Shown here: in pieces, positions 27,688 through 40,217 of the stretch
Layout of the letters: the number at the start of each line of letters is the position of its first letter
Numbering within the stretch: position 1 is the stretch's first letter
Source: Dicaeum eximium
Taxonomy: Eukaryota; Chordata; Aves; Passeriformes; Dicaeidae
Reading direction: 5' to 3'
Assembly: GCA_013396995.1 (NCBI GenBank)
Contig: VWZP01008343.1
Coordinates: 2,176,208-2,240,207 of the forward strand
DNA: 64,000 nucleotides
Translations under genes and position numbers: made by a program
The notes under the pieces: generated by a model
What the model saw: the letters and a program-made list of their open reading frames with translations, nothing else
The model's database searches: none
What the model was told of the DNA's origin: nothing

Positions 27688-28056
27688 CAAGCCAGCAGTG
27701 TGTCCTTGTGGCCTGGAAAACCGAAGATATCCTGGGCTGCATTAGGAAGAGCATTCCCAGGAGATCAAGAGAGGTGATCCTGCCTCTCTTTTCAGCCCTG
27801 ATGGGGCCACATCTGGGGTGCTGTGTCCAGTTCTGGGCTCTTCAGTACGAGAGAGACTTGGAGCTCCTGGAGTGGATCCAGCTGAGGACACAGAAGATGA
27901 CTGTGGGATGGGAGCATCCCTTTTATGAGGAATGGCTGAGGGAGTTGGGCCTGTTCAACCTGGAAAAGAGATGACTGAGAGAGGGTCTTATCAATGTCTA
28001 CAAGTACCTGAAGGGAGGGTGTCAAGACGAGGGAGCCAAGCTGTTTTCCATATAAC
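27688..28056 (+). mobile_element. CR1 fragment lacking both ends
   Basis: The plus strand matches CR1 ORF2 C-terminus. It starts at a SQQC-like segment (CAAGCCAGCAGTGTGTCC at 27688), then an open frame (27708-27974, 88 codons) with IRKSIPRRSREVILPLFSAL, LGCCVQFWAL and LGLFNLEKR, all characteristic of this part of CR1. The match stops at about 28056, shortly after the GGGAGCCAAGCTGTTTTCC segment. The 3' UTR and tail, which CR1 copies normally retain, are absent, so a later deletion or rearrangement removed them. It is relatively well preserved for its length. Confidence 0.9.
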
Positions 28057-28299
28057 CAACATAGTCATGAACACAGTTAACCTTTAAACTGAGTTGAAAT
28101 TGGATTATTTTGTTTCAGCTTCCACATTTCACTCTGATTTATTCCATTCTTAGATTAAATTTAAATATTTAAGCTAAATTAATATTTTTATACGCTTTAA
28201 TGATTGGGTGTTTTTTCCATAGATCTTTAAATATGTGAATACCCTTTTCATACAAGTATCAAAATTTTGTGCTAGAATAATTTTACACTGATCTTTCTA

Positions 28300-28865
28300 G
28301 AATCATAGAAATTAAAAAACAAAAATGACAGTTGAGATAGATCTGGATTCCACTATCCGCTAGCTTAAAGAACCCCAATATTTGCTTCCATGTTCCAGAC
28401 TAAACATCCTATTCAATTATATTTCACCAAAAATGTGGAAAGTACATGAAGACCATTAATCCCCAACTCTTTGAGTCAGTGATATTTGGGGACATTGTTC
28501 TTAAAGAACTAATGGGAGAAGTGAAGACCTGGCATTGTGTGGGTTGATATCCTTCAATTCACACTGTTCTTCTCTACAGTCAGAAAGAACTGAATGTCCT
28601 TAAAGTATAAAGCCCTTCTGAAATTCCTTCTGGTGTACCATATATCTGCTGTGTTCTCAGGATCATTTCTGTGCCAAATGAGCTTAACTCCAGCTAGACT
28701 ATTAGGGACCTTAGCTGATATTTAGTCAAACTATACAGATTTAGTTCTTTTAATCTTCATTCACAAATCAGTCTTTACTTACATGTAAATTCCTAACAAT
28801 TTGTCAATATCTTTTTGGTAGTGTGGTACCCGGAATTGAATAAAAGCAGTTTAAACAGCTTTCAA
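28300..28865 (-). mobile_element. Ancient, strongly diverged CR1 3' fragment
   Basis: On the plus strand the block opens with AGAATCATAGAA, the reverse complement of a CR1 tail. It ends with TTTGGTAGTGTGGTACCCGG, a diverged form of the CR1 segment that reads GGTGCCCAGAACTGGA in other copies on this strand. In between, TTTAGTTCTTTTAATCTTCA matches the old CR1 wording around the FSLEKR-coding region. Divergence is much higher than in the other copies, which suggests an insertion that predates them. The middle (28400-28640) is barely alignable by eye. Confidence 0.6.
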
Positions 28866-31580
28866 ATACCTTTATTATTATTAGTAATACTATTATTATT
28901 ACTACAAACACTTCATATTACAAATATACCCATTAGACCTAAGTTTTAATAATAAACTTTGATTTGGCCTCAAAATCATTTGCAAGGTCAATCAATTGTA
29001 GATATTTTTAACACTATTAAATACTTACTGCTGAGTAACCTTTGCCTAGTTATCTGTAAATTATGTACTCAGGTGAAACTTCTTTATGAGAGAAGTCCTT
29101 TGAAAATATGCCTTGATTATGTCTGGATTGCCTTTTCATACGTATCAAATCAAATATGAGCAGAACAGACTAGAAATGAGAAAGTCACAGCAGATAGTTT
29201 TGTAACTGCCACTACTATTGTGAAACAGCACCCAGGAAACATATACAAAGGTATTTTGCTAAGGCATTTTTAACACCTTTCAAATAAATATGTTTAGTTT
29301 ATGACAGATGTGAAATCTCTTTGACTCGAAGAGGACTTCAGTAACGTTTGGAAGTCCTTGAAGACTGTAAGAACAGCTATAAGCCTGGCATAAATTAATT
29401 TTTTCTATGTATCACCTCTATAGGCAAGCCACAGACAGCTTCAAGAAGTGTCTACCAATGCAATGAGTCTTCCAAACCTCCTCTTGCAAGTCCTTTAAAA
29501 GAATTTAAATAAAAGACCTTTTCTCTTTGTTCAAGAAAACAATAATTTTGTGACTCACCAGTGCATTATATACATTCTGGTTAATAGGCCCTTAAAAACC
29601 TGTTTGTGAAAAATTCATGAGGTACACAAAAGCTAGGTATAATGTTATTTGAAATGGACATTTATATGAGTACTGTTATTACTACCTTTGTGTTTGTGAG
29701 ATGTAGGCAAGAGATTAAGCTGATCACCTTCTTTCTCAGGGGAACCACTGTGGTACTTCTATTCCAAAAGTTTTGTAAAGTGTCACAGCACCAGCTGGTA
29801 GATGGGTAAATCCCAGCTCTGAGGGAGAGTCTTGCAGGTCAGTATGATGTACAGCAATCCTCTGCAAGCAGTTAGCATGAGAAGCATTGCCATGTAAGCA
29901 TGGCAAAGATACAACTGTTAAGCCTGACACTACCTGAACTGTTGGAAGCTGCAATAAGTCTTGAAAATGTTACTTTAAGTATATAAGCTGATGATTCCTG
30001 AAGAAAGGTTTGTTGCAAGGCAGTGGAGGTACAAATGGAGCAAGTCTGTGAAAGTGAGATAAAACTCTACATTACATTCTGGGAATAGCAGATTCAGGTA
30101 GTCTTAACATCCCTAAGACCACCAAATACAGACTTCAAGATAAAAAACATTAAAACCACATGCATATGAAATTAATATTTGTTGGAGAATTTCTGAAATA
30201 GTCAGGTCACAGATCTTCTGATGTTCAGTATTCTACCAGAAAGGAAGAGATAATTGCATTGAACATTATTCAATGTATGATTGAAAGGGTGCTTTTTGTT
30301 ATTTTCACAAGCTGTTGTAGATCAAAAACAACACTATTAAAGCTGATGAAGTTAAACATTGATGAAAACAAAAACTTTTTAATGAGAATCCAGCCCAAAT
30401 TACTGAGGTTTTACAGAACCTTTATTGTATGTCAGTACCTAGAAAATACAATCAAATTTAAACTTGACAAAATAAGTGACAGAAGAGCAAGTGTTTATGG
30501 AGCTCATAGTACAAAAGGTCGTGGCATTCCTGCCTGTTGATGTGCACTGGAAGCAAAACTTAAGGGGGAGTTTTCAGAAATGACACCTTCTCAGAGTTTA
30601 ATGTAAAGCAGAATATCAGAGATGGAAAAAAAAAAAAGAAATCAAGATGTTCTGTTCTGAATTTAAACTGATCCATCAAGGTACTTACTCTTCCTGGAAT
30701 TACAGATGGGGATTTCAGGGAGGTTGCTTTCTTTGGAAAAATATAGTTTGAGTATTAGAGATCTGATTGTAGTTTATGTGAAATGTAATTAGCATTGATT
30801 TGTAACTAGGCATGTATGCCAGGAGGAATGGCTTCAAGTTTTATTACTTTCCATGAAGACTTGTTGTTACATGTGGCTACATACTGCTGTTTTCTAATGT
30901 GATGAGGAATGCCCATAAAAGAATTATACCCATAACCTTACTCTTTCCAGCCCTGTATGTAGGTACAAAGGAAAACTGTAGACTAAACACACAAAGAAAG
31001 ACTAATTACATTGGCAAGGGAAGAGCAATTTAAGTATTTCAATGCATTAATATTGTCTCATAATCAATAATTTCTTCACACTTTATTTGCTGATGAGATT
31101 TTTTTTTCTCAAGTTGGCAACATTTGTAAAACAAAAAGGATTACAAAATTCATTTTTTCGTAGGTAAGCTTGATGGGGTGGATAATAAAAAAATCTTTTT
31201 TTGTCATGAGTACTTAAATTTTTATTCTTGTTAATTCAGAAGTCAAGACAAACACTATTTAACTTGAAGCATGTGAATGTTGCCTTTGGTGTGACTGCAT
31301 GAAATTAATCACATGCTCTATTGGATTAGATCATGAATATATATCTATTTCACTGGGTTGCTGGGAAAGGAAAGGAGTTGCAATCAAAGCCAAATAGTAT
31401 AGGTTTATATTTGTGTACAAATTCTTTGTGGCAATGTATATAAAATTAAGTGACAATTATATTAACCTGGCATGTTTCAGTGATGAAAGAAGAAAAAAAA
31501 AATACTGACACGGGTCAATGTCATGTTCCCAAACACACACAGCTCTTCTGTAGTCTTGCCAACTGCAAGTAGACTTGCAA
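28866..31580. other. Unique DNA, no gene seen
   Basis: It opens with a degenerate ATT-type simple repeat (28872-28905). The part at about 29730-29960 is somewhat GC-richer but matches nothing I recognise. The longest frame (30259-30540, 93 codons) has no identifiable domain. Confidence 0.6.
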
Positions 31581-31688
31581 CCTCAGTGGATCATTAAGAA
31601 ATCATTCAAATTGGGTCAAGCAAATATTTATATATGAAGTCACTAAATGTCAGTGGTTTTCTCTTTCCAGTTTCAGTGCTAGATATTA
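31581..31688 (+). repeat. 108-bp direct repeat, copy A
   Basis: This segment aligns without gaps to 33308-33415 on the same strand, with 12 mismatches over 108 bases (about 89% identity). The shared core includes CAAATATTTATATATGAAGT and ends at GTGCTAGATATTA. I do not recognise the family. It may be a fragment of an interspersed repeat or a local duplication. Confidence 0.85.
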
Positions 31689-33307
31689 AAATCTATGTTT
31701 CATATTCTACTACCTTTATTCTTGGATTTTAATATCAATGCTCAATAAACCATTTCCATCAGTTAGAAGTAATAGGCTATTTAATTTAGAATTAAGTTTA
31801 GAACATATTTAGGAGCTTATAATTTTCTCAAAAGAGCATCTTTCTGGCTCATGGTCAGGTTTATAGTGATTTTATCATAACAACACTTTTGTCTTATCTG
31901 AATCCAGTCAAGAGAAAGAACTTTGTAAAAATAATCCTTTTACTGGAGAAAGACATGTTTTATATGTTTTTGTTTATATGAACAAAAATGTTTATATGAA
32001 AATAAAAACACAGGGTTTTTTTCACATTTCTACTTGCTCGTTGTCTTTCTACCCTTTGAAATTTCTCAAAAAAATTTAAAAGGCATTTTTGATCTATAGA
32101 TCTCCTCCTGTCCCTGTAGTTAACAGGAAATATGAAGCTCAGGATTAATATCTACATATTTTGCAATTGATAACATACTAGTAGAGTTGGGGAAATCAAA
32201 CTTGCAGCATGGAAGACCATATCTCTGGTGTGGATTTAATCTTCAAATTTAGAAGAGAGCAAACAATGAAGAGGAAGATGGATCTCTTAACATGATTTGG
32301 ATAGTATAATACTGTATTGATACTGAGTGCAATGACAAAAAATTTTAAAATTAGGCTGTATAATATTATGCAGAAAGATATCTCAGAAAAAGTGCAAATA
32401 TTTGCATGTTTTTGCTTCAAAAGAGGATGGAGGAAATTTTTTTTTCAATAGTTTAAATAATTTCTTTCTTTTACAGTTTTGATCTTCAAATACAATTTCT
32501 CTGGTTTTATTTTCTTGTAGAAGGAGCAGAGATGTTTGTATACTCCTTCTTTGTGTCATTATGAGGCAAGTGAGAGAAAAAGACCTAACACCAAATATCG
32601 AAGATAGTAATTGTATTTCCACTTAAAAATAAATATATACATACATAAAATGAATATATATATTTCTGTTCTCATAATTAGCAACTCACTGATAAATCAG
32701 GACATTGTTACTGAGAGAAGGAAGCTTTGCTCTGACATGCACTGAAGCCTTTTGTAGAAAGATACAGAAAAGATAAGAGAGTCCAGAAAATAATGTCCTT
32801 ATATGTTTAAGAAGGGAATGGTAGAGAAGAAACAACCAATTTTTAAATTGCACTGTTATCAATTTAATGCTCCCTTCAGACTGAAAAAATAAATGCAGTC
32901 TAATGTATAATAACTTGCAGCCATTAGCAAATGATCATAGCAATATTTCTTCACAGTCTGCCTTTCTGATGGCCCTGTAATATACACTGCTGAGGTTAGA
33001 AAAGTAAGAATTCTTACACTAGATACATAACTGACTCAGGAATGTTTATTCTAAACAAAAAAAAAAAGACTATGGAATATGCACACCACAGGTAATTATG
33101 ATTAATTTGAAAAAAAACCCCACAGTGGGTACATTCAGAGTGGCTTTTTACAACAAATAGAACTAACTAAATAGAAAGCTATAGCTTTCCTATGGGTTTT
33201 AGTAAGACATCCTGTAGAATTTTTATTGAACTGCTTACAAAGCTTTTTAGAAAGACTGTAACTTCTCATTAATTTCTGTAACTTCTAAATAGATTTTCTA
33301 TAAAAGT
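31689..33307. other. Unique AT-rich DNA between the direct repeats
   Basis: No gene or known repeat was seen. It includes TA-rich simple sequence at about 32625-32662 and an A run at 33058-33067. Confidence 0.6.
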
Positions 33308-33415
33308 CATCACTGGATCATTAGGAAATAATTCAAATTGGGTTAACCAAATATTTATATATGAAGTCACTAAATATCAGTGATCTTCTGTTTCTAGTTC
33401 CAGTGCTAGATATTA
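33308..33415 (+). repeat. 108-bp direct repeat, copy B
   Basis: This is the second copy of the segment at 31581-31688, ungapped, with 12 mismatches. It lies about 40 bp upstream of the solo-LTR-like element, so it could be part of a longer LTR or simply flank it. The similarity to copy A stops at 33415, before the LTR-like block begins. Confidence 0.85.
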
Positions 33416-33454
33416 ATATATCCATGATATTTTTCAGATCCTGTACTGCATTAG

Positions 33455-33837
33455 TGTATAACTGAACTCCATACAGAGTGTTAGTAAGCTCTTATCACAT
33501 TTTGGTCAGACAAAACAATCCTTCCAGGCCTGAGAACCAAGGTCACCCTCACAGCCTCAGGCCCAAAATGTCCAAACAAAAGTAAATTGGGGAGGAGCAA
33601 ACCGGGGGAATCTGACTTCATTCCCTGAAGCTCTAATTAGGCAATTAACCTATGATATGCAAGTAGACCAAACATATCTGCCTGAAAAACTCGTGACTGT
33701 CCTTCATTTCGGGTGTAGCCTCTGTGAGGCTCCTGCATTGCCCAAGATGTATCTGTCAAACGCCTTTAATAAATATCCTCTTGATCCTTTTAACTCTGTC
33801 TAGCCTCTGTTCTAGGTAGCCAGTCCAAGGTATCACA
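33455..33837 (+). mobile_element. ERV solo LTR (probable)
   Basis: This block is GC-richer than its flanks and has the order of a songbird ERV LTR. A U3-like part is followed by CCTTTAATAAATATCC (polyadenylation signal at about 33765), then a pyrimidine-rich end with TCTAGCCTCTGTTCTAGGTA and GGTATCACA, which I recognise as the terminal wording of common passerine LTRs. The 5' edge is uncertain; a TG at 33455 is preceded by CATTAG and the 3' end is followed by CATTC, at best a decayed target duplication. No gag, pol or env sequence lies beside it, so it is most likely a solo LTR left by recombination. Confidence 0.7.
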
Positions 33838-36800
33838 TTCATTTAATCCACATTTCCTGAGCTTACCTACAAGGATGTTATGGCAGACCTACTTTCTGCC
33901 TTGTGACCCAGAATCCACGCTTCCCGTCCCTTTACAGAAAATCCTGTCTATGCTGCTGAGAAAGGTATTACCAATAAACAACAACAACATCAGCCATATC
34001 CCATCATCAAAATGCCCTTTAAGGAAGTGACTCACAGTCATTACCTTCTTCACAGAGTCCTTTTCCACTTTTTTTTTTTTTTTCCCTTTGGATTTGTACT
34101 GCTTCTTTTCTATAAATATTTTCGTCAAACATACCTTACTTTTATAACCTTACTTGAAGTAGAAAGCATCTTTTGTATGATTCTAAAAAAATTCTGCCAT
34201 TGTCATATTTCTCTCACAGATTTGAGACTTCCGTCATGGTGTGCTCTATTAAACTTTTTTCCATGGTTTCCTTTTCAGGGTATCAATAATTTTTGATCTA
34301 TCCCTCTATCAACCTCCATCAACTTCTTATAAAAGCTTAGCATAAGTGTTATGAAAATACCTGTGTATATGTTTGCATTGTGGTTCCCTTACGTACTTCT
34401 GAAAGACTCAGCAATATTTATGTTGGTATCAGCCACCCAATGTCAAAACTGTTCATCTGGAAATATGTCTAACTGCTCTCCTAATTAATAAAGAAATAGT
34501 TATTAATTCCTTCTGTCTAGAAATGACCAACATTTCAAATATTGCTTTGAATCCTAAAGTTAAAGCGTGTCCCAGAATAGAGACATTATATTGAGATACA
34601 TCCCTGCCACCATGTGCAGGAATCTGTGTTGTTCTTTCCTTACTCAGATATTTGCCTCTCTTTAAAGCCTACCTTTTCTTTTCTTTATTCCTTAGAACTC
34701 TCTAGACTTATATTTTGTATTACCCTCTCATATCACTCCCTATGAGAGTAAGTGCTTCTTTTTCTGGAGAAACGCAAAATGAGATATTGTGACTTTAAAA
34801 TTGGTTTTATACAATAATATTGCATTACGTAGATTAATAGTCTTATAAACTCATTCAATTGCTGATCAAATATAGTCCATATCAGCACAAAATAAAAGGT
34901 CTCTTCTCCCCTTCTTCTCTCTATATCATACTGTGTAGCAGGGGGAAAGCTTCCACATGCAACACAGACAGACAAAATATTGATAATTCTCAAGACCTAC
35001 AGCATAGTTTAAACTGGTCACCTCAAACACTAGAGCAATGCATGTTTGTTTTTTTTTTTTCCTTGTAGTCCTCTTCAATATGGTGTTTTGGAGATAATAT
35101 TGGGGGCTATCAGTAAAATCAACCAACAGGAATTTCTACTCAGACTCTGACTGCTCATAAGCTTCTCTGAATATCAAAGCAGTTAGCACAGTTTAGATGG
35201 AAAATTAGAATAGAGAGCAAAGAGATACCAGCTGCTAACAGAGAAAAGTGCAAGAAACTGGAACTGGCATTTAATTATCTTTGATACCCCTGCTACTCTG
35301 TCAAATCTGGCTAAAATCAATAGATTCAAAAACTATGGGAGCTGGAAAGAGACATGTGCATACACAGACAAACGTGCACACTAACCTTCCTCCCACGGTG
35401 AACATTGCTACAAAGCCTCCTTGTGTGTGCTGATGTGTGCAAGGGGTGTTCCGTGCTGCTCACGGGGACAGGACACTCTGTGATGAGGGGCCAGACCCCT
35501 GTGAAGCAGAAAGGACATTCACTAGGCTTGCACTGAGACACACCTCATTTGTAGTCTGGATGCTGCACAAGAGCTTTGCTGTACGTCCAGAAGCACACGC
35601 AGTCACAAGTGGGTTAAGGCAACAAAGTCAAAGGTTATTTCATCCAAATGTTCCCCTGTTTATTGGACTGTTCAGTAGGAAATATGGCTCCATAAGGCAC
35701 ACCTATTTCCTCTCTGTAGGCTGGAACAGATGGACAATACCAATCTCTGTTTGAATCAAAGGTAAATGCTGTCATTTGTTCTCTGTGGTGCCTGAAAGGA
35801 TGGCATTTCAATATGCTGTGTTTTGCCTTAGAGAGACTTTAAACCTCCCAAAAAGTTCAGTCCTAGATAGAGTTGTACTGGGTGAAATTGGAGACAAAAG
35901 CAGACAAAAATAAGTTAGTAAGAGTGACCAGTTGAAATTTTATGTATAAGGCAGGATAGTTACAATGGTGCCAAGGGTTCATGAAATGCCTGGTCAAGAA
36001 CCAGATTTATATTTTCAGACTTCTTGAAATCTAACTATACGATTTATAATATGATGAATTACATTCCTTTACTGAAAAACCTTTTCATCATATCTATATA
36101 TACATATGTGTGTACGCATACATGTGTATATTTTGTCAGTTTAACTTTTATCTGAGTTTAAAATAATCCTTATAAAGCATTCAATTTTACTTCTATCTTC
36201 ATGCATAAAGGATTAGACTAACCTGGATCTAGATCTTCAAAGATTTTTTCTTTCCATTTTAACAAGGTGAAATAAAGTACTATTTTCTCCTTGGTGTATT
36301 CTACTTTCTTTCTTTCTTTCATGTAAAAAAAATATTTCCTGTTTTGAGTGTTTCCTCCTTGACACTTAAGGCACAAATCATCTCACAAGCATCTCTAACT
36401 AATCCCAGCAATGTAACAGTGCAGGGATATTTTGATGGATTGGTTTTTATTTGTCTGTATCTGTTCCAAAACTGAAAATCCATTTATTTTGTGATATGAT
36501 GATGATAGTGTCACTCTTTTGTGCTTATCCCTTTCCTGCACTTTTTTTTGCACAATGGAATGCGGTTTCTAGAACATATCGACAAACCTAGGCACTTGAA
36601 AAACTACCTAATGTCTCCTATTCAAAACAAGGCTGTACTGTGGGTGATGAGCTACTAATGTCCATTCTAACAGTTCATCAAATAAATAATTGATCCTTCA
36701 AATAATTTATTTTTAATCACCATCATGACTCCTGATGATATTTTTTTAAAGGAAGGAACTTTTCTGAAGGCTGCACGGGTCAGTTTGTCTAACTACTCCT

Positions 36801-39768
36801 CTGAGGGAAAAAATCCTAAAATGCAAAATAAGAAACAGAATATTCAATCTGACAAAGCATATTTTAAAGGGTTCTTCAATAAAAATTGATGTATGTGCAT
36901 TTTATTTCTATTTTCCAAAAGAGGTTTTCTGCTGTTTCAAATTAAAAGATATTTTCCCTGAATTCTCTCTACCTTGCTTCTCTATGACAGATGCCATAAG
37001 CTAGGTGTAGAAGGGTACAGAGTGGAGATAAACATTCTTAAAAGTGTGAAATCATTCAAGACACAGGAAAGGAGGACTAGAACTGTGTCAGTGGATAGGA
37101 AATTGGATGCTTCTATGGTAAAGGTAGAAGAGTAGGTTAATTCTTAAACCTTGCTCTGACAGAGGGAGATATACAAGTCATGGACACAATAAAAATTTCC
37201 CTGTGACTCTTCACCCAAGCCAAGTAATCTGTAGTTGTAAAAAGCTTTTTTTTTTTTTAACCTAGATATTTTCTAGATATATCTGCAATGGAAAGCTGTA
37301 ACTTTTTTTTCAGTTTTTTCATCAAACAGAAATTGCTGACTAGCAAAGGTCAGTCAATAAAATGCAAATTATTTAAACATTTATACTAACTGTACGTGCT
37401 GACATTTAGAAGCCTTTATTTTGTTCATTGCATACCATAAATCCTTGATCAAGTTGCATCATTTATTACCTCAAGAATTTCACAGCAAAAAGGTAAAGGG
37501 AAGTAAGATGGGGAGAGGAATGGGAAACTTTGATAAACTGTAATTGCAGATATTGTTAGCACAAAGCAAAGACTAATGGCAAATTATCTCTATAGCCAAA
37601 AAATTGCTGAGAAAGTAATGCTTACACAATACTCAGGGTGGGTTCCCTCCCTCCCCGTTCCTTTTAGTTGAATAAAAACTATCTTTAGTCTTGTCCCTGA
37701 CTGGGAATGCTCATCATCTGCAGCTGGAAGGCATTAGGTGTGTCCCTGAAGGACATCCTCCAACAGTTCCATCTAAAAGAAATCTAACAGTGCTCCAAAA
37801 ATTTCCCTAGTATGAGCTGAATCAAAATGAATAAGAACCATTGACAAATTAACTGAAAACCATGTTTCTGTTCCAAACTTAATATCACTGCAAACTGAAC
37901 CTGTAAAATAGTTCTAGCTACTTGCATTAAATAAGAGCTGTTTACTTACCAACATGCAAAATAATGTTACACTGACTATAATATCACAAAAGAGGCAGAG
38001 AGACACAAAAATTGTCTACCCTGTGACATTTAATTTAAGAATTCTAATGATTTATTTGAAAATTTTGATTATTGTTTCTAGACATATAAACAGTTCTTCA
38101 TTGGTCTTAACACTGTTCACTGTTGCTAAAACGATGAACTTCTGAAACCCATTCATATAAGTAATGATATCTGGGATGTAATCCAAAATTTCTAACCTAA
38201 TTATTGTAATTATGATTAAAAAAAAAAAAAAAGAAGGAAGCTGGAGAGGAGAGAATAATAACTATGTTTTTCCCTCCACCCTCTGTCTCTCTAGATTGCT
38301 AGTCTCATAGAGGCTGTATCTTTTTAAATCTGTGATGTGAAATTAGCACTACAGCTCTCTACTTCCATAACATCAGCAGTAGCAGGCGAGCAAAAGACTT
38401 CTGTGGTACTACTCCTACACCTAAAGTTATGGATGTACTTAAGTGCTTTGCTGATTTTGACCTAGATGAGGAGCTGGGAGGGAACTTGCTACTTGAGCCG
38501 TGTACAGTAGTTGTTGAAGGTCTGTAAATTCCACCTCATTGATCACCATATTTCAAGCAGTCATATTATTTCACCACTTGCTAATTGATATTCACCCTCC
38601 AGTGATGGAGAAAAAAGCTTAAGTGCAGTTGTGTTGTTACTATTGTCGATTTTTTACCAATTTTGCTAAATTTTTGTCCATATTTTAGCTAGGTATGATA
38701 CGATAAGTGTTTGTTACACCAAACATTCGGCTGATAAACTCTTTTCCTCCAGCAACCGAATTTTCTTAAAGTTTAGTTAATTGGGTGTAGATTTAAGATG
38801 GCCAGCACTCAAACACTTCACTAATGTAGTTGCATGCTTTACTGATCTTAACAGTTGAATGGTATATTTCATTTATGTTCATTTGCATAATTTGCTGATT
38901 AAACTACATGTTTAATCTGTTGACCTTTACACTGTACTTATCCTACATTTACAGAGATGTAATCAATGTGCAGATTTTACTGAACGGAGCAGACATCTCA
39001 AAGCTTACTTAGCCCTTAGAAAATTCATTTAAAACTATCAGCACACTGTCTCATTGCTGTTTGTTGGTGCTCCTTCTCTTCCTCCCTCAGGTTCACTGGA
39101 TAGAAAATCAAAATAACCCACACAGATAATAAACAAACAATATCCATATTTATCATAGGCTATATCTAGTCCTGTAGTGAAGGATGCAAAAACACCAAAC
39201 CCAAAATTATCAAGGTTGTAAAATCAGCAAAATCAGATCCAAGGAGCAGGAAAACAGACCTGCTGTTCTTACCATTCCGTGCATGTCTGATTCACTTCTG
39301 TCAGCACTGGCTCCCAAAATGCTTCCCATAACACTGATAATGAGATATCTTGAGATGAAAGGAGCTGAATGAAGTATCCCTTACAAGTTATTTGTTCATA
39401 AATAACTACACAGAGTTCACCTGAAAGGTGAATCCTGGCAGAAAGCACTACAACAGCACTCTCCCTATTATTATGGTCTCCATTTTTCTGGGACAAAAAT
39501 ACAAAACCAAAGAAGACATTTTTGTCAAGGGCTATATCCAAACCACTCTTTGTGTCTGAAACCACCACAGTGTCTCAGCCAGGAAGTGACCTTTTTACAA
39601 AATAACTATTTCATCCTCAAAACACTTTTTTACCTTCTTTTCTCATCTTCCTATAACCAAAGAATAAAGTGTTCAAAAAATTCCCTTCTCAAAACTAAAA
39701 AAAAATTTCCTTTTTTTTTTTTCCCTGCTATTTGTCAGTTAGGAAGTGAGGACTCACTTCTTGATGAT
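33838..39768. other. Unique DNA, no gene seen
   Basis: This is a six-kilobase stretch without recognisable transposons. The part at about 35340-35620 is GC-richer and contains a 105-codon frame of no known family. Around 37345-37369 and 38881-38928 lie octamer-type ATGCAAAT/ATTTGCAT sites near AAAGGTCA-type sites, discussed under findings. An A run occurs at 38219-38232. Nothing here supports a gene. Confidence 0.55.
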
Positions 39769-39847
39769 GAAGGTCAAAATCACTCAGAAAGAAAACAACG
39801 AGCATGTGGGAACTACCTAGAGGATTTACAGAGAACACCATGAACCA
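39769..39847 (+). repeat. 79-bp inverted repeat, left copy
   Basis: This segment is the reverse complement of 42418-42496 with 7 mismatches and no gaps (about 91% identity). It sits just downstream of a strong polypyrimidine tract plus CAG (39708-39738), which gives the look of a splice acceptor followed by a short open frame ending in TGA at 39841-39843. I do not recognise the peptide. The two copies enclose 2570 bp, including the solo LTR at 40218-41080. Confidence 0.85.
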
Positions 39848-40217
39848 AATTCTTGGTGCATCTGAAGGGAATCACCAGGATGCAATCCTGTGCAATATGT
39901 TTTCACATGACCCTGTTCAAGCAGGAATGGACCCCAGAATGCCCCGTTCAGTGGTTCTATAAGGACAACAAGTCAAATTCTAAACACCTCAGAGCAACTC
40001 GGGCTGCACCTGCAACAGATCTTCAGGGATTGAGTTGGTTGCCTGAAGACTACATCATGGAACTGGGCCCAAGACAACATTGTTGTGTAATCTTCAGTGT
40101 CATCTGTCAGCCTTCTGACCTATGCAGTGTGATCCCGCATCAAGTCCTAAAATTAACTCTTGTGTGGGAGTCATAAATGCTAGGGAGCTGCCTGAAGAGC
40201 CATAGACTATCTACCAC
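39848..40217. other. Unclassified moderately GC-rich DNA upstream of the LTR
   Basis: A 107-codon frame (39853-40176) is present, but its translation shows no motif that I know. The last five bases (40213-40217, ACCAC) are the left target duplication of the LTR that follows. This segment and 41086-42417 were contiguous before that insertion. Confidence 0.5.

Noticed and set aside
33454..33840. Full provirus around the LTR-like element
   Set aside because: No second LTR, primer-binding site or gag, pol or env frame was seen within several kilobases on either side.
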